A stretch of 64,000 bases of DNA from Acanthosoma haemorrhoidale (Eukaryota > Arthropoda > Insecta > Hemiptera > Acanthosomatidae): contig OV884013.1 in NCBI GenBank assembly GCA_930367205.1, positions 122,704,293 to 122,768,292 of the forward strand, read 5' to 3'. Position 1 is the stretch's first letter. Each line of letters opens with the position of its first letter. Positions 46,861-56,321 of this stretch are shown here, one piece after another. The position numbers were made by a program, and so were the translations under genes. The notes beneath the pieces are model-generated. The model was given only the letters and a program-made list of their open reading frames with translations, was not told the origin of the DNA and searched no databases.

Positions 46861-47007
46861 AGACTTCACTAGTCCCTAAACCGTCCGCCCAGTATGTAGT
46901 AACATAACTCTTAATATTTGTATATACCCGTGTTTTTCTCGCACTTCATAATAAAACTTTTCTTTCATTTCTTTTAAAATACTCTCCTCTACAAAGATTA
47001 TTTAACT
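46434..47007 (+). mobile_element. Solo LTR, family L, copy 5 (itself split by element C)
   Basis: It starts AGTTATATAATGCT and ends ATTATTTAACT. It is inserted in a LINE-B tail with TAT repeated at the two junctions. It carries a poly(A)-tailed insertion at 46,628-46,858. Without that insertion it would be ~335 bp, the size of its relatives. Confidence 0.85.
46628..46858 (+). mobile_element. SINE-like element C, intact insertion with 47-base A tail
   Basis: The 231-bp insertion in solo LTR copy 5 is flanked by CCAGACTT (46,620-46,627 and 46,859-46,866). It starts TCCAGCCACC and has CTCTCACTACTG, CACCTTCAAGCAGGTACTCC, ACCCCAAATATATT and AGAGAGCTTCGG, then a 47-A tract. It has no coding. This is the best evidence that family C moves by target-primed reverse transcription. 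Confidence 0.85.
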
Positions 47008-47211
47008 TATTTACAAATTATTTTTGTATTTCCTGTAACGTCGCTACTTATATACAGGTTTTGTTATTTTATAGAAATTATATAATGGAATAAACAAGTA
47101 TAATGATACACATTATACGTGACTGGACTGAACTGATTCTAATAAAGGTGATGAGGCTCACCTTGAATATGATCACACCATTTTTTTTTATCTGAATACT
47201 ACTAGTCAAAT

Positions 47212-47440
47212 AGATTCGCCTGAGGATTTATAATTGTATATAATTATTCGTAAATTTTTAAGGGGCTAGGAAGAAAAAAAAAAGATGATATTCCACAGAT
47301 TCTTCCGAGGGGTGATTCTGGTTAAAAGTTTTAATTTTAAATCGCGGAGTGGTGGGAAAAAACTGCATTTAGCACACTCATTTCACATGAACCTTAATTG
47401 GTTCATAATATATTCGTACATTGATGATAGTATTTATTAT
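47212..47440. repeat. Right arm of the inverted duplication
   Basis: The reverse complement matches 46,203-46,433, including the LINE-B 3'-UTR end (with an A-run near 47,274-47,283) and the unique flank beyond it. Confidence 0.85.
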
Positions 47441-47564
47441 TGATGATATTAGTAGCCAAATATATTCTTCAGGACCCTACAAGCAATTGGTACATAATTC
47501 TAATCAATGAAATAATCGCAGAGTGAGTCTAGTATTTGGACCGATAATTTTTCTTTCTATTAAG

Positions 47565-47826
47565 TACAACTTACTATAAACTTCTATTAAAACCAATTTT
47601 GACGTATGTAGGCCCAAATTGCATATGCATAAGTATAACATCAAAACTGTACAGAGTTTTCAATTTAAAGCTATTTTATGTATTATACTATAATTTCGTA
47701 ACAACCCTTCATCAGACTGACCTACAAATTGATAAGTTCTCGGCTTCATTAGTACATTATAGAAAATCTTTTACAACTATGTGGACACCAACACCCACTG
47801 ATAAAAGGACAATTACATGGTAACAA
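47565..47826 (+). mobile_element. Decayed LINE ORF2 C-terminus
   Basis: YKLLLKPILTYVGP in one frame continues as KYNIKTVQSFQFKA in another, then RNNPSSD. This is the YK..LKPI.TYG...SNI..IQ.FQ pattern of Jockey-like ORF2 C-termini. It is too decayed to assign to LINE-A, -B or -E. Confidence 0.5.
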
Positions 47827-47993
47827 ATAAATTCTGTAGATGATACAATTCAGTCTTGTTACTATGCTAAGTAGAAAAAGTTAAAGAAAAAAACCCGTAA
47901 TTTCATTCCTTATTACTCTCAATCCCTCTTTATGGCCAGATTCGGGCCAAGTTTGCTAACGATAGATAAACTTGCATAGGTATTTTTTTTCAG
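47827..47993. other. Unannotated spacer ending in a possible splice acceptor
   Basis: TATTTTTTTTCAG at 47,981-47,993 is a good match to an insect splice acceptor (T-tract followed by CAG). Confidence 0.35.
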
Positions 47994-48184
47994 CGTATCT
48001 TGACAGCTCAATGCCAACATGTTGGAGCAAGCTAGAAATAAAAAAACTGGTCAAAGTACTAGTGCTTTGGCAACTGATTGCGCTCGTGACTGCCAGTCAA
48101 GTGTTTGGAAATGATTTCACAACTACCCCTCAGACCTTTCTGCCGGCCGGGGAGACTGTCAATGCCAGCCCTCGTTTGTCTTAA
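47994..48184 (+). CDS. Candidate host exon encoding a signal-peptide-like N-terminus
   Basis: After the acceptor-like TTTTTTTTCAG, an ATG at 48,011 opens 57 codons: MPTCWSKLEIKKLVKVLVLW, then QLIALVTASQVFGND. The basic n-region, ~16-residue hydrophobic core and small residues (TAS) fit a secretory signal peptide with cleavage after residue ~28-33. A potential N-glycosylation site NAS is at residues 51-53. The codons are GC-richer than the flanks. A donor site could end the exon before the TAA, but I could not choose one. An upstream in-frame ATG at 47,972 would give a longer, less likely start. No family is recognised. Confidence 0.35.
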
Positions 48185-49352
48185 TGCATGTCTCTGCTCC
48201 GGGTGGCATGTCTCATTACACGGCGCCTGTTAGGAGCTGCGCCCGCCTCCAGTGTTGTCAAATTGCTGGCACGATTGAGACGTGCGTAGCGAACATGAGG
48301 AAAACTCTAGTTATAGGATACCTGATAAACTGCAACAGTTTATTAAAACGGGCTGCGATTGTCAAAAGTCAAACGGCCTCAGCTCATTAAAAATATTTTG
48401 TATTAGCTAATAATCACCGAAGTCACGAAAGTATTACAATAATTCTAAGGTGTTCATATCTAGTCCAAAAGTTATATTAGCTGAAATCCTATTAGTTAGT
48501 TTTAGATATTCTTTCCTGCGTGTGCTTGATGAGGAGTTGGGTTAGAAGGCAGCAAGGAGGTGAGTATTAAAGGTGGATTAGCAACTTCTGCAAAAGTGTC
48601 GTGAGTCCCTTGTACCGATGTCCCCCTGGGTTACACCTTGACGCCTAAACATTTATAAACACAAAACACGTGAAGTCAAATTTCTGTTATACCGGGGCCT
48701 CGCCCGGCCCAATAACGTTTGGCCGAATATGCTTTGCCAATCAGTGCGGTCGTCCAAAGTATGTCATGAGTTCAATACTCAATGTCGAATCTTTGATGTT
48801 CGCTTCGAATGTCGAACATTTGGAGGGATTTCCCTCCATCATTCGTGCCATGGCCACGCTTGCGTCAAATGCCATTTTCTTCTCCGGCAACAATAATGCA
48901 CTGCAATTGTATAAAAAGCAACAATTTTTTCTTCTTTCATAATATGATTCATTCAGCATGACCAGTCATCGAAATTATTATATTTAGGATTTAATATTGA
49001 GACAAAAGTTTCATTTTTTAGAATAAAAACCGGATTTTGAAATACAGAAGGACTTTTAACTCAAATAAATAAAATTTCCTGATTATATTGTAAAATAAAC
49101 AAATTACAATACGTACTGAACAATTCGTTATGCATTGGGAGCTTACTGGAAGACGGAAGATAGTTTAAGGCCAGTGAAATCCTGGATCGTATTGACGACG
49201 TATTAATCTGGATACATTAACATGGAATGACATGCAAAACTATGTAAAGCGAATTCAATGAATAAAAATGTATATGTTTAATCCAGGACTAATCATACTT
49301 AAGAACTAATTATTGTGAAACTGACAAATTTTTCTGAAACATTTGAGTCAAT
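48185..49352. other. Unique DNA with GC-richer patches
   Basis: 48,185-48,390 and 48,660-48,900 are GC-richer. The second is open on both strands (48,670-48,942 plus; 48,741-48,959 minus). No product is recognised. The remainder is AT-rich. Confidence 0.35.
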
Positions 49353-50071
49353 TTTTTTTTTTTTTTTTTTTCTCCATAGCCCCTTTCAATTTCCAGATAA
49401 TTATATCTGGATATGGAGATATACAATTATAGATACTCAGGCGAATCTATTTACAATTTATTTTGTATTTCCTGTAGCATCACTACATTATATACAGGTT
49501 TTGTTATTTTATAGACATTATATAATGAATAAACAAGTATAATGATATACATTATACGTGACTGGATTAAACTGACTAATAAAGGTCACCTATTTGATCA
49601 ACCTTAAAACTAACTTACATACTAATTCTTAACCTAATTTTCCCTGACCGTCTGTTGCCATCGATGCGGGAGAGGTGGTGGGGTCATAGTGTTAAACACT
49701 GGGCTTGTGAGGTGCTGCAACGAGTCAAAAAACTTGATGTGTCTCCGGCGGATGAACTCCCCCACCGACGGCACACCAAGCAACGGGTGCAGGTCGGCGT
49801 TCTTTAACCTCTCGAGAGAGTTATGTCGGACCACTTTTCGCATGATCCCATGCTGGAAGTGTCGGAGACATTTGGCTGTATTGTCAGTCAAGTGGGTAAA
49901 TAGCGGGAGGACGCATTTATAGATCATCAGTTTGAGACGAAGCGACAGGTTAGGTGAAGTTAGCAAGTGCGATAGCCGGTAAGACTTTTGTCGTACTTTT
50001 TTTATGTTATTACTAAAATGAGTAGAGAAATGGAGATGCCTAACCATTTTTATACCCAAATAGTGCGTTGT
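49353..50071 (-). mobile_element. 5'-truncated LINE-B insertion with target duplication
   Basis: The minus-strand copy has an oligo(T) run of ~18 at the left, a 3' UTR and an ORF2 end. GTCAATTT lies at both edges (left copy merging with the T-run near 49,347; right 50,072-50,079). It is highly similar to the 7.4-kb copy but lacks 24 bp in ORF2 (RPALLYGA missing). Confidence 0.86.
49634..50059 (-). pseudogene. LINE-B ORF2, C-terminal end (second copy)
   Basis: The frame reads YRLSHLLTSPNLSLRLKLMI, then YKCVLPLFTHL (in-frame 8-residue deletion), KVVRHNSLERLKNADLHPLL and RRRHIKFFDSLQHLTSPVFN. It stops two residues earlier than the 7.6-kb copy. It has no catalytic residues. Confidence 0.85.
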
Positions 50072-50168
50072 GTCAATTTTAAGAATTGAAAAATTTTATA
50101 ATCTCTTGGACGTCCATCTTGCCGGGTCTGCAAAAACTGACTGGGTCTAAAATGATATGTTGCTGAAT

Positions 50169-50257
50169 GCATCTGCGCATAGCAGAATGAGGAGAAATTT
50201 TCAAAGTTTCTTATAATATTTTCATTGTATAACTTCAAGGGGTTTAGAAAAAAAAAA
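50169..50257 (+). mobile_element. Very short LINE-B-type 3' tail with 14-bp target duplication
   Basis: The 89-bp insertion GCATCTGCGCATAGCAG...GGGGTTTAG plus an A-run matches the 3' end of the 41.4-42.2-kb LINE-B relative. ATATGTTGCTGAAT is perfectly repeated at 50,155-50,168 and 50,258-50,271. Confidence 0.9.
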
Positions 50258-50271
50258 ATATGTTGCTGAAT

Positions 50272-51389
50272 TGATTTTTTGATTGAAAAAAATGACATGA
50301 TTTTTTAATTTCTTATAAGGAATTCAATAAAATATAAGAAGGAATAGAAGTATTTTAACGGACACAAGCTGATAGTTGCCTGCTGATAATTAGCAGGAGT
50401 ATTGCGCAGCAGTCGATTAGGGGAGGACAATTTTGGTTTTGAGTCTCGAAACAGTTTGAGGAATGGCTGCAGTGTACTAAATCTTTGAGAGATTGATTAA
50501 GCCAGGCGCCGCTCACTGAAGCAACCGTCGTTAAACATCTTCTCTAATTGCACTGTGTTTACGAAATCCGCCAGTTCGCCTCTTTTCCGCTTTCTAAATT
50601 TTCTGATTAACAAATATTTTCAAATGTCATTTAATTTGAAAAACTGAATGAGGTAACTCACTCGTGTATTTAATGCACCATCGGTTCAGAGACCCAAATT
50701 TGAATTAGAGATACAAAATTAGAGCGTCGGTTTTTATTTATTTCTTAAACCATTAGTATATTTTAGGTCGGTGTTTTAAACTTGCTCCTATTTTTTATTT
50801 TCTATTATTATCGACTTGTGCCACAGAAACGTCAGATGAAAGATTTTCGCCCGAAATTTTTGAATTACATTTTCGACGCTTAGTTCGAAATAAAACTGAA
50901 TTTCACCTGGAAGGACAGGGGGGGGGGTCTCCATTGAACTAATATTCCTGTAGAAATTCACACTGATCACAAGTTAATAATAATAAACTTTTACTATTTT
51001 TAGTATCAAATTATTGTTCGACGGATCTTCAGTGGATTTCAATCAAAAAAGATGTCTTCAAATATGATATCGTTTTCACAACCTTTGTTAGTACTTGGTA
51101 TATTGAATTTTGCATTAAACTTACATTTGATGTATCAGTGCTATAAATAATAAACATTAATTTAATAATGGATCAATTTTCAACACTTCTTTGTTGAAAT
51201 ATGTGCCAAGTTAGTTCAGACTCTATGCACAGGTGTGTTTTGATGTAGAAACAAAAATCGAAGACTTGTACCGCTTCAACCTATGTTTCTATAACAAATC
51301 TGTGAAAGGACAAAATGTTTTAAAATCTTCATCAACTCATTTAGATTTATTTAAAATGCTTCTTAGAAGTCACAAACACCAATTTGGCT
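50272..51389. other. Unannotated DNA
   Basis: A G10 run lies at 50,918-50,927. No gene is recognised. Confidence 0.45.
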
Positions 51390-52640
51390 CTATGTTTACA
51401 TTTCGCAATTACATGTTTAGAGTTAATAGAAGATTGTAGTAATAAAGGTTTACAAGGTTTTAAACTACTGATAAACCACTACAAGACAAAACCCAAGAAA
51501 AACCTCTACATCTCGTTTGTCGACTTTAAGAAAGCATATGACTTATTGGACAGAAAGACACTACTGGAAATACTGAGAGAATACGGAGCAGACCAGAAGA
51601 CTAAGAAACTAATATAACTAACACTAACGGACACCGAATCCAAGGTAAAATTCCAAAGAGCCATCAGCAAACCTTTCCAAATACAAACAGAGCTCAGGCA
51701 AGGAGACGGCCTCTCCCCAAAACTGTTCAACGTAGTCGTGGAACAAATCATGAAAGAGCTATGGAGAACCAATAATAAGGGTGCGACAATAGGGACCAAG
51801 AACAACCACGTCAAAGTAAAGTGCCTTGTCTACGCAGACGATCTTGCCCTTTTAGCGGAAACGGAAGAAGAGGCGATCGACCAAATAAACACACAGACAG
51901 AAATAGCCGAGAAAACGGGTCTACAAATCTCTTACGAAAAAACAGACCCAGACTTCAAGAAGAAAGCAGTAGAAACCAAATACGGACCAATAAAAGTAAC
52001 ACAACGGTTCGGAAAAAGAAAGTATGAAAGAAAGAATCACCAAACTAGAGAGACTAAGTGTTGCAACCAGTAACGTATATAACAAGAAAAACCTGTCCAC
52101 TAGATCGAAAATAAGACACTACAGCACAGTCGTTAAACCGGTAATGTTTATATGGGATGGAAACCTCATGCCTCCCCAATCTATAGAACTACTGAGAATA
52201 GAAGAATCCTAAGAAGGATGTACGGCCCCAAAAAGACATAAGAAGGATACAGGCTAAGATCCAACCAGGACATCTACAAAGACACAGAAGACCTAGAAAC
52301 GGACATAAGGATCAGGAGACTGAAATTCCACGGACATATGGTAAGAATGGCCCCGGAAAGACTAAACAAAGAAAATCCGAGGATACAAAAGCTCAAGGGG
52401 ATACACCAAGCAGATGAAGGAAGAAACTGAAAGACTAGGAATAACGGACCAGGATCGTCAGGACTGAGAAAGATACAGGAAAAGACTGAAGGAAATCAAG
52501 GCTCTTGCGGGAAAGAAAAAATCGAAAAAGGGAGTCGCGTGGACAGAAGAAAGAAAACAAAAGCACGTAGAGATAATGAGGGGGAAATGGAAGGAAAGGA
52601 AAAACAGAAACAAGAAAAGAACCGAAAGTAATGATATTCG
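51390..52640 (+). mobile_element. Decayed non-LTR retrotransposon RT (LINE-D)
   Basis: A different LINE family from A and B. Across three frames it shows LYISFVDFKKAYDLLDRKTL (RT block A) at ~51,510, QTELRQGDGLSPKLFNVVVE (block B) at ~51,690 and LVYADDLALLAE (block C; YADD at 51,831-51,842). These are followed by NKKNLSTRSKIRHYSTVVKP at ~52,080 and RIRRLKFHGHMVRM at ~52,310. The 3' part is A-rich. The RQGDGLSP and FYGH-type blocks recall RTE-like or related families, but I do not assign the clade. Confidence 0.8.
51738..52073 (+). pseudogene. LINE-D RT palm fragment with YADD
   Basis: The 111-codon open piece begins MEQIMKELWR, carries the catalytic YADD about 32 residues in, and continues through EEEAIDQINTQTEIAEKTGL. 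A stop upstream (51,615) and a frameshift downstream (~52,000) show that it is inactive. Confidence 0.78.
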
Positions 52641-53845
52641 CGTGGTCTGTTATGTTATTGTCAATTGGATATAATGAGTATCCTCTCATATTTTGAACGA
52701 GTTGTCAATAAAACAAGGCGACTTTTCTTCTGAGTTGCATGTACTGTTTTCTCCGAAGTGGCATTTCCGCCTGCAACTATTTGGCAACGACTGCAACGGA
52801 TTGCAGACGAACTGCATTAGTCTGACGTGTAAGTGAAGTGTGTTACATATCTTCTGTTGCAACAGCCCTCCCCTCGGCTGCATAAATCCATTTCGAAGCT
52901 CCACTTACTCTTTCAGATCCAGAGTGATATATTGAAGTCAATGCCTGTTATAACCAGGGCGTATCCGATAGTTATTGCTCACATTTCGAAGAGCTGGATA
53001 GATTTTCATGCTGTAATGCGATTTATTACTCCGATAGCAAAGAATCAGTACTTTGTTTTTTTCAAATTCACTCATGGAACTTTCAAAATGTAGACTGTGA
53101 TAATTCTATTGCTCCTTTGTTATTCTACGATTTCCTCATTCAAGGACTCAGGTGATTTGTTGAAAGATCCGTTATACATAAATACACTTTTCGAAATTAC
53201 ACAACAAAAATATTTCATATTAAACTCGGTCATAGGATATTAGGAATTCTTTATCATTCTTATTAGCGAGCTTAAAAGGCTAGATTGGGGAGACAAGTGA
53301 CCTATCAGTGCCCAGTTCGCGGCAATATATTCAACCGTGGCGTTGGGACTGAATTACAAGATAGACCAAAAAAAGGATAAGACTTGGAACAGTCAACTTT
53401 AAGATGCGTTGTCTAAACGATTTCAGGATTTACTTTATGAACCTAAGTACTAAATACTTTGTACAATGTGTTAGACTACATCAGACCTAGTCTACCACAA
53501 GGAAGTGCTTTGAGACAATTACTATACTTAACGCACAAAGCAGGCTCGGCACAATGGCGACTTACATCGCACTATACTTTAGCCTTAAGCACAGCACGTG
53601 ATTTCAACGGCAATCATCTATCAATCGTAGCGAAAACAATCGATATTCCTATCACAAAGTAATTGTGTGCTAGTACTGGGTTTCCAGAGGTACAAGCAAT
53701 TTCAAAAGAATGATAAGAAAATAAGAAAAGACGTGAGAAACACTATCTGTGTCTTATTGTTAATACAATAAGAAATATATAACGTTTAAGATTATTAAAG
53801 CCCTATTTTTGGTAATTCCACTGTTTTCATAATTATCTGAAAAGT
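52641..53845. other. Unannotated DNA
   Basis: A 67-codon frame at 53,459-53,662 contains PQGSALRQLLYL, which faintly resembles an RT block B, but no FADD-like block follows. Nothing else is recognised. Confidence 0.35.
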
Positions 53846-53852
53846 AAAAATA

Positions 53853-53930
53853 ATACTCGGGATTTGAACCAGGGAAGCCCTTATCTCCGACTAGGAGCTC
53901 TTCTACCTGAACACCCTGGGGGTTTGACCT
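53853..53930 (-). tRNA. Degenerate tRNA-like sequence
   Basis: On the minus strand, TGTTCAGGTAGAAGAGC resembles an internal box A with the D arm. GGTTCAAATCCC ~40 bases on matches box B with the T loop. Acceptor-stem pairing is not found and the T stem has mismatches. It is a tRNA pseudogene, the head of a tRNA-derived SINE, or chance. Confidence 0.25.
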
Positions 53931-54136
53931 TCCGCGCTATCACTTCATTTTTTATTTAACTTTTTGCCAAAAGCAGTTTCTCTTTTATTTTATGAAACTT
54001 TTCCGACGAATCTGTCCAAAAAACACAGCTCAATCTTTTTTTGTCTTAATTTTATTTTGTAACATTTTAAGATCTATTGAGAAGTTCCAACCTATACTTA
54101 TCATTATTAGTATAGAAGCATTTTATTTGATTATAG
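53931..54136. other. Unannotated AT-rich DNA
   Basis: Nothing recognised. Confidence 0.4.
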
Positions 54137-54248
54137 TAAAGGGTGTCCCAGAATTAACGCAAGATTTGAATTTGCCGCCATTTGTGCAGTAAAGTGCTGG
54201 CAACCCTAAAAAAACAATTTGACAGCTGAAAGTTTAAGGTTAGTAAAA

Positions 54249-54644
54249 ATGGAGCGTTACACGATAGAAAAACGTGTCTTTATTGTTGAACATTATCTAA
54301 AAAATAATGAAAGTTTGGCGGCCGCAGTTCGAAAATTTCATACCAAATATGGTCGGAATAGTGTTTTGACTTCATCAACTGTGAAGAGATTAATTGAAAA
54401 ATTTAGGGAGACAGGATCAGTTGGAGACACTAAACCCACTGGTCGTCCAAAAACAAGCTGTTCAAATGTCAATATCGAAGCAGGGCGTGAGAGTGTTGTT
54501 GAAAATTCAAGAACATCAATTCTGCGTCGTAGACAAGAATTGCAAATTTCAAGAAGCTCTATACAGCGTATACTCTTTAAAGATCTGGGTCTCCATGCTT
54601 ACAAAATTCAGTTAACACAGTGGAAGCCTCTCTCGTTTTGGTGA
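54249..54644 (+). pseudogene. DUF4817-type transposase, N-terminal part in M4
   Basis: The family start MERYTIEKRVFIVEHYLKNN at 54,249 is followed by the helix-turn-helix region (SSTVKRLIEKFRETGSVGDT). A second DNA-binding segment RRRQELQISRSSIQRILFKD and LGLHAYKIQLTQ comes next. An in-frame upstream ATG (54,219) lies in the terminal region and is not the family start. The deletion then shifts the frame to a stop. Only the bipartite DNA-binding region is present. Confidence 0.85.
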
Positions 54645-54705
54645 TCGGAATTGGCCCCCTACATCGTGTGATTTAACACCTTTAGATTTTTTTTAATGGG
54701 GTTAT

Positions 54706-54891
54706 TTGAAGTCAAAGGTGTATGTCAACAAGCCCACATCCACCCGTGCATTAAAAGAGGAAATTCAACGCTGCATCAACGAAATTCAACCACATTTATG
54801 CCAAATGGTCATGGAAAATTTCGACAAAAGAGTGCGTATGTGCCAGCAAAGTCGTGGAGGCCATTTGCCCGATGTGTTATTCCATAAATAA
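54706..54891 (+). pseudogene. DUF4817-type transposase, C-terminal part in M4
   Basis: The frame reads KSKVYVNKPTSTRALKEEIQ, then CINEIQPHLCQMVMENFDKR and SRGGHLPDVLFHK with the natural stop. A stop replaces the LW of LDFFLW just upstream. FQQDGA is deleted. Confidence 0.83.
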
Positions 54892-54991
54892 CCCTATCCT
54901 ATTTAATTCCATTTAAAAATAACAACAAAAATACTAAAAACCGTGTTTAATATTTAAATCAAATCTTGCGTTAATTCTGGGACACCCTTTA

Positions 54992-56321
54992 TATTTCGTC
55001 TACCTCAGCTATAAATCTGTTATAGTGGGTTGTAAAATGTAATTTCAACCTCCTGTAATTGAAGCAAATTTGGAGTCAGTTCACAATAAATATTTGTACT
55101 GTACACGATATGAATTGTACACTTTCACATGTACTGGTAATTGTCAGTTAGTTCTAACTCAGCTTGCACGAATAATTATCCGGTTTCAGTCATAAATATC
55201 TTTAGAAGAATATAACATTCCTCTCTGTAATAGCTCTGTAATACCGAAGGTCTATGGATTGTAGAGGCTAAGAGGCATTGATCACAGACCGGTAGCGTTG
55301 GGGGGCGGGCACTTCTTCACGCTCCGGTGGACACGAGGCTTCGGCGAATGGAAGTCGGAATATATGCAAGAAGCGCGATATTAACAGAAGCACACATCTC
55401 GTCGCGATCAACCTATTTTTTTTTTGTACGATTTTTTGGAAGGTTTGACAAGGGAAGATCTTGAATCAGTGGAATTAAAAAAAAATACGAAGGAGAGAGA
55501 AAAACGTCAAAATTTTGTGCCATATCCACTTCGAACATAAATTAACTAACATTTTATATGTTTATTGTTTTTAACAAGATTATTGAGGGAATAATAGAGA
55601 TGCTTGAATTGTATTTACCTTTCTCATTCAATCTTGAAATATCCCACAGCGTTATAGATCTGAAACAATAAATAAAATTTATAGCATTAGGTAATAAATA
55701 AATAAATATAATTAGTAAGTATTATAAGCTAAAAAAAAAGTCGTGCCAGTTAATGTCTAATCGTATTTACCCCATTTGAAACACATTTTACACGTATTTT
55801 AATGTTTATTTGGAATAAAGGGGGGCAGACTATCTGCGTTTCTTTTGTAGCGAATGGTTGGTCTGTCTGTCCTGGCATAAACAGTGACCCGTCATGTCCG
55901 TCAATTTCCCATCGATACATAACTAACTTCTCTGGTAAACTCCATTACTTACTTGTACTTAACTTTAAAATATGACTCACAAGACAAACTCGATTACACG
56001 ATGGTTAAAACTGTCCCTAAATTTTGTTTCCCCGATCTTGCCTACTAGTATTATTTGTTCTATATTAGATTTCGAAGAATCCAAAAAAACGTGTGCATAA
56101 TATCCGTCCATTTATAACTACAGATCATTCGGCCTGATATCAGTCCAGACTCAGACAAAATTTAAAATTTTGTCTTTCACAGCACGCTTGTTTACAATAT
56201 CTCGTCTGCTGGCAGTAGGCCTGCTTTTAAATTTTTATATGCTCGTTCCCTCCCATGTTAAGTAAAATTAATATAGAAATGAGAATAGTTTAAGAGATAG
56301 GTATGGTATATAGAATATAGT
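54992..56321. other. Unannotated DNA before the satellite array
   Basis: 55,250-55,370 is GC-richer. The rest is AT-rich. The satellite starts abruptly after TATAGAATATAGT. Confidence 0.45.

Larger units (their letters stand above)
46362..47180 (-). mobile_element. LINE-B 3'-UTR fragment split by a solo LTR
   Basis: 46,362-46,433 and 47,005-47,180 are two parts of the LINE-B 3' UTR, as shown by the unbroken versions at 7,373-7,560 and 49,353-49,560. In those, GGCGAATCTAT or a close variant is followed directly by T(T/C)ACAAATTATTTT. Here the 574-bp solo LTR is inserted exactly between them. Confidence 0.88.
54139..54989 (+). mobile_element. Deleted Tc1/mariner-superfamily element M4
   Basis: It is bounded by TA on both sides (54,137-54,138 and 54,990-54,991), with intact termini of the AAGGGTGTCCCAGAATTAAC type. 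It is ~851 bp. It has the longest N-terminal transposase part of the four copies and a different internal deletion, which joins the LTQ segment directly to the part just before SFGD..WPP. Confidence 0.9.

Noticed and set aside
53459..53662. PQGSALRQLLYL as a reverse transcriptase block B
   Set aside because: One short match with no FADD-type block or thumb segment after it. Too weak to call a LINE.
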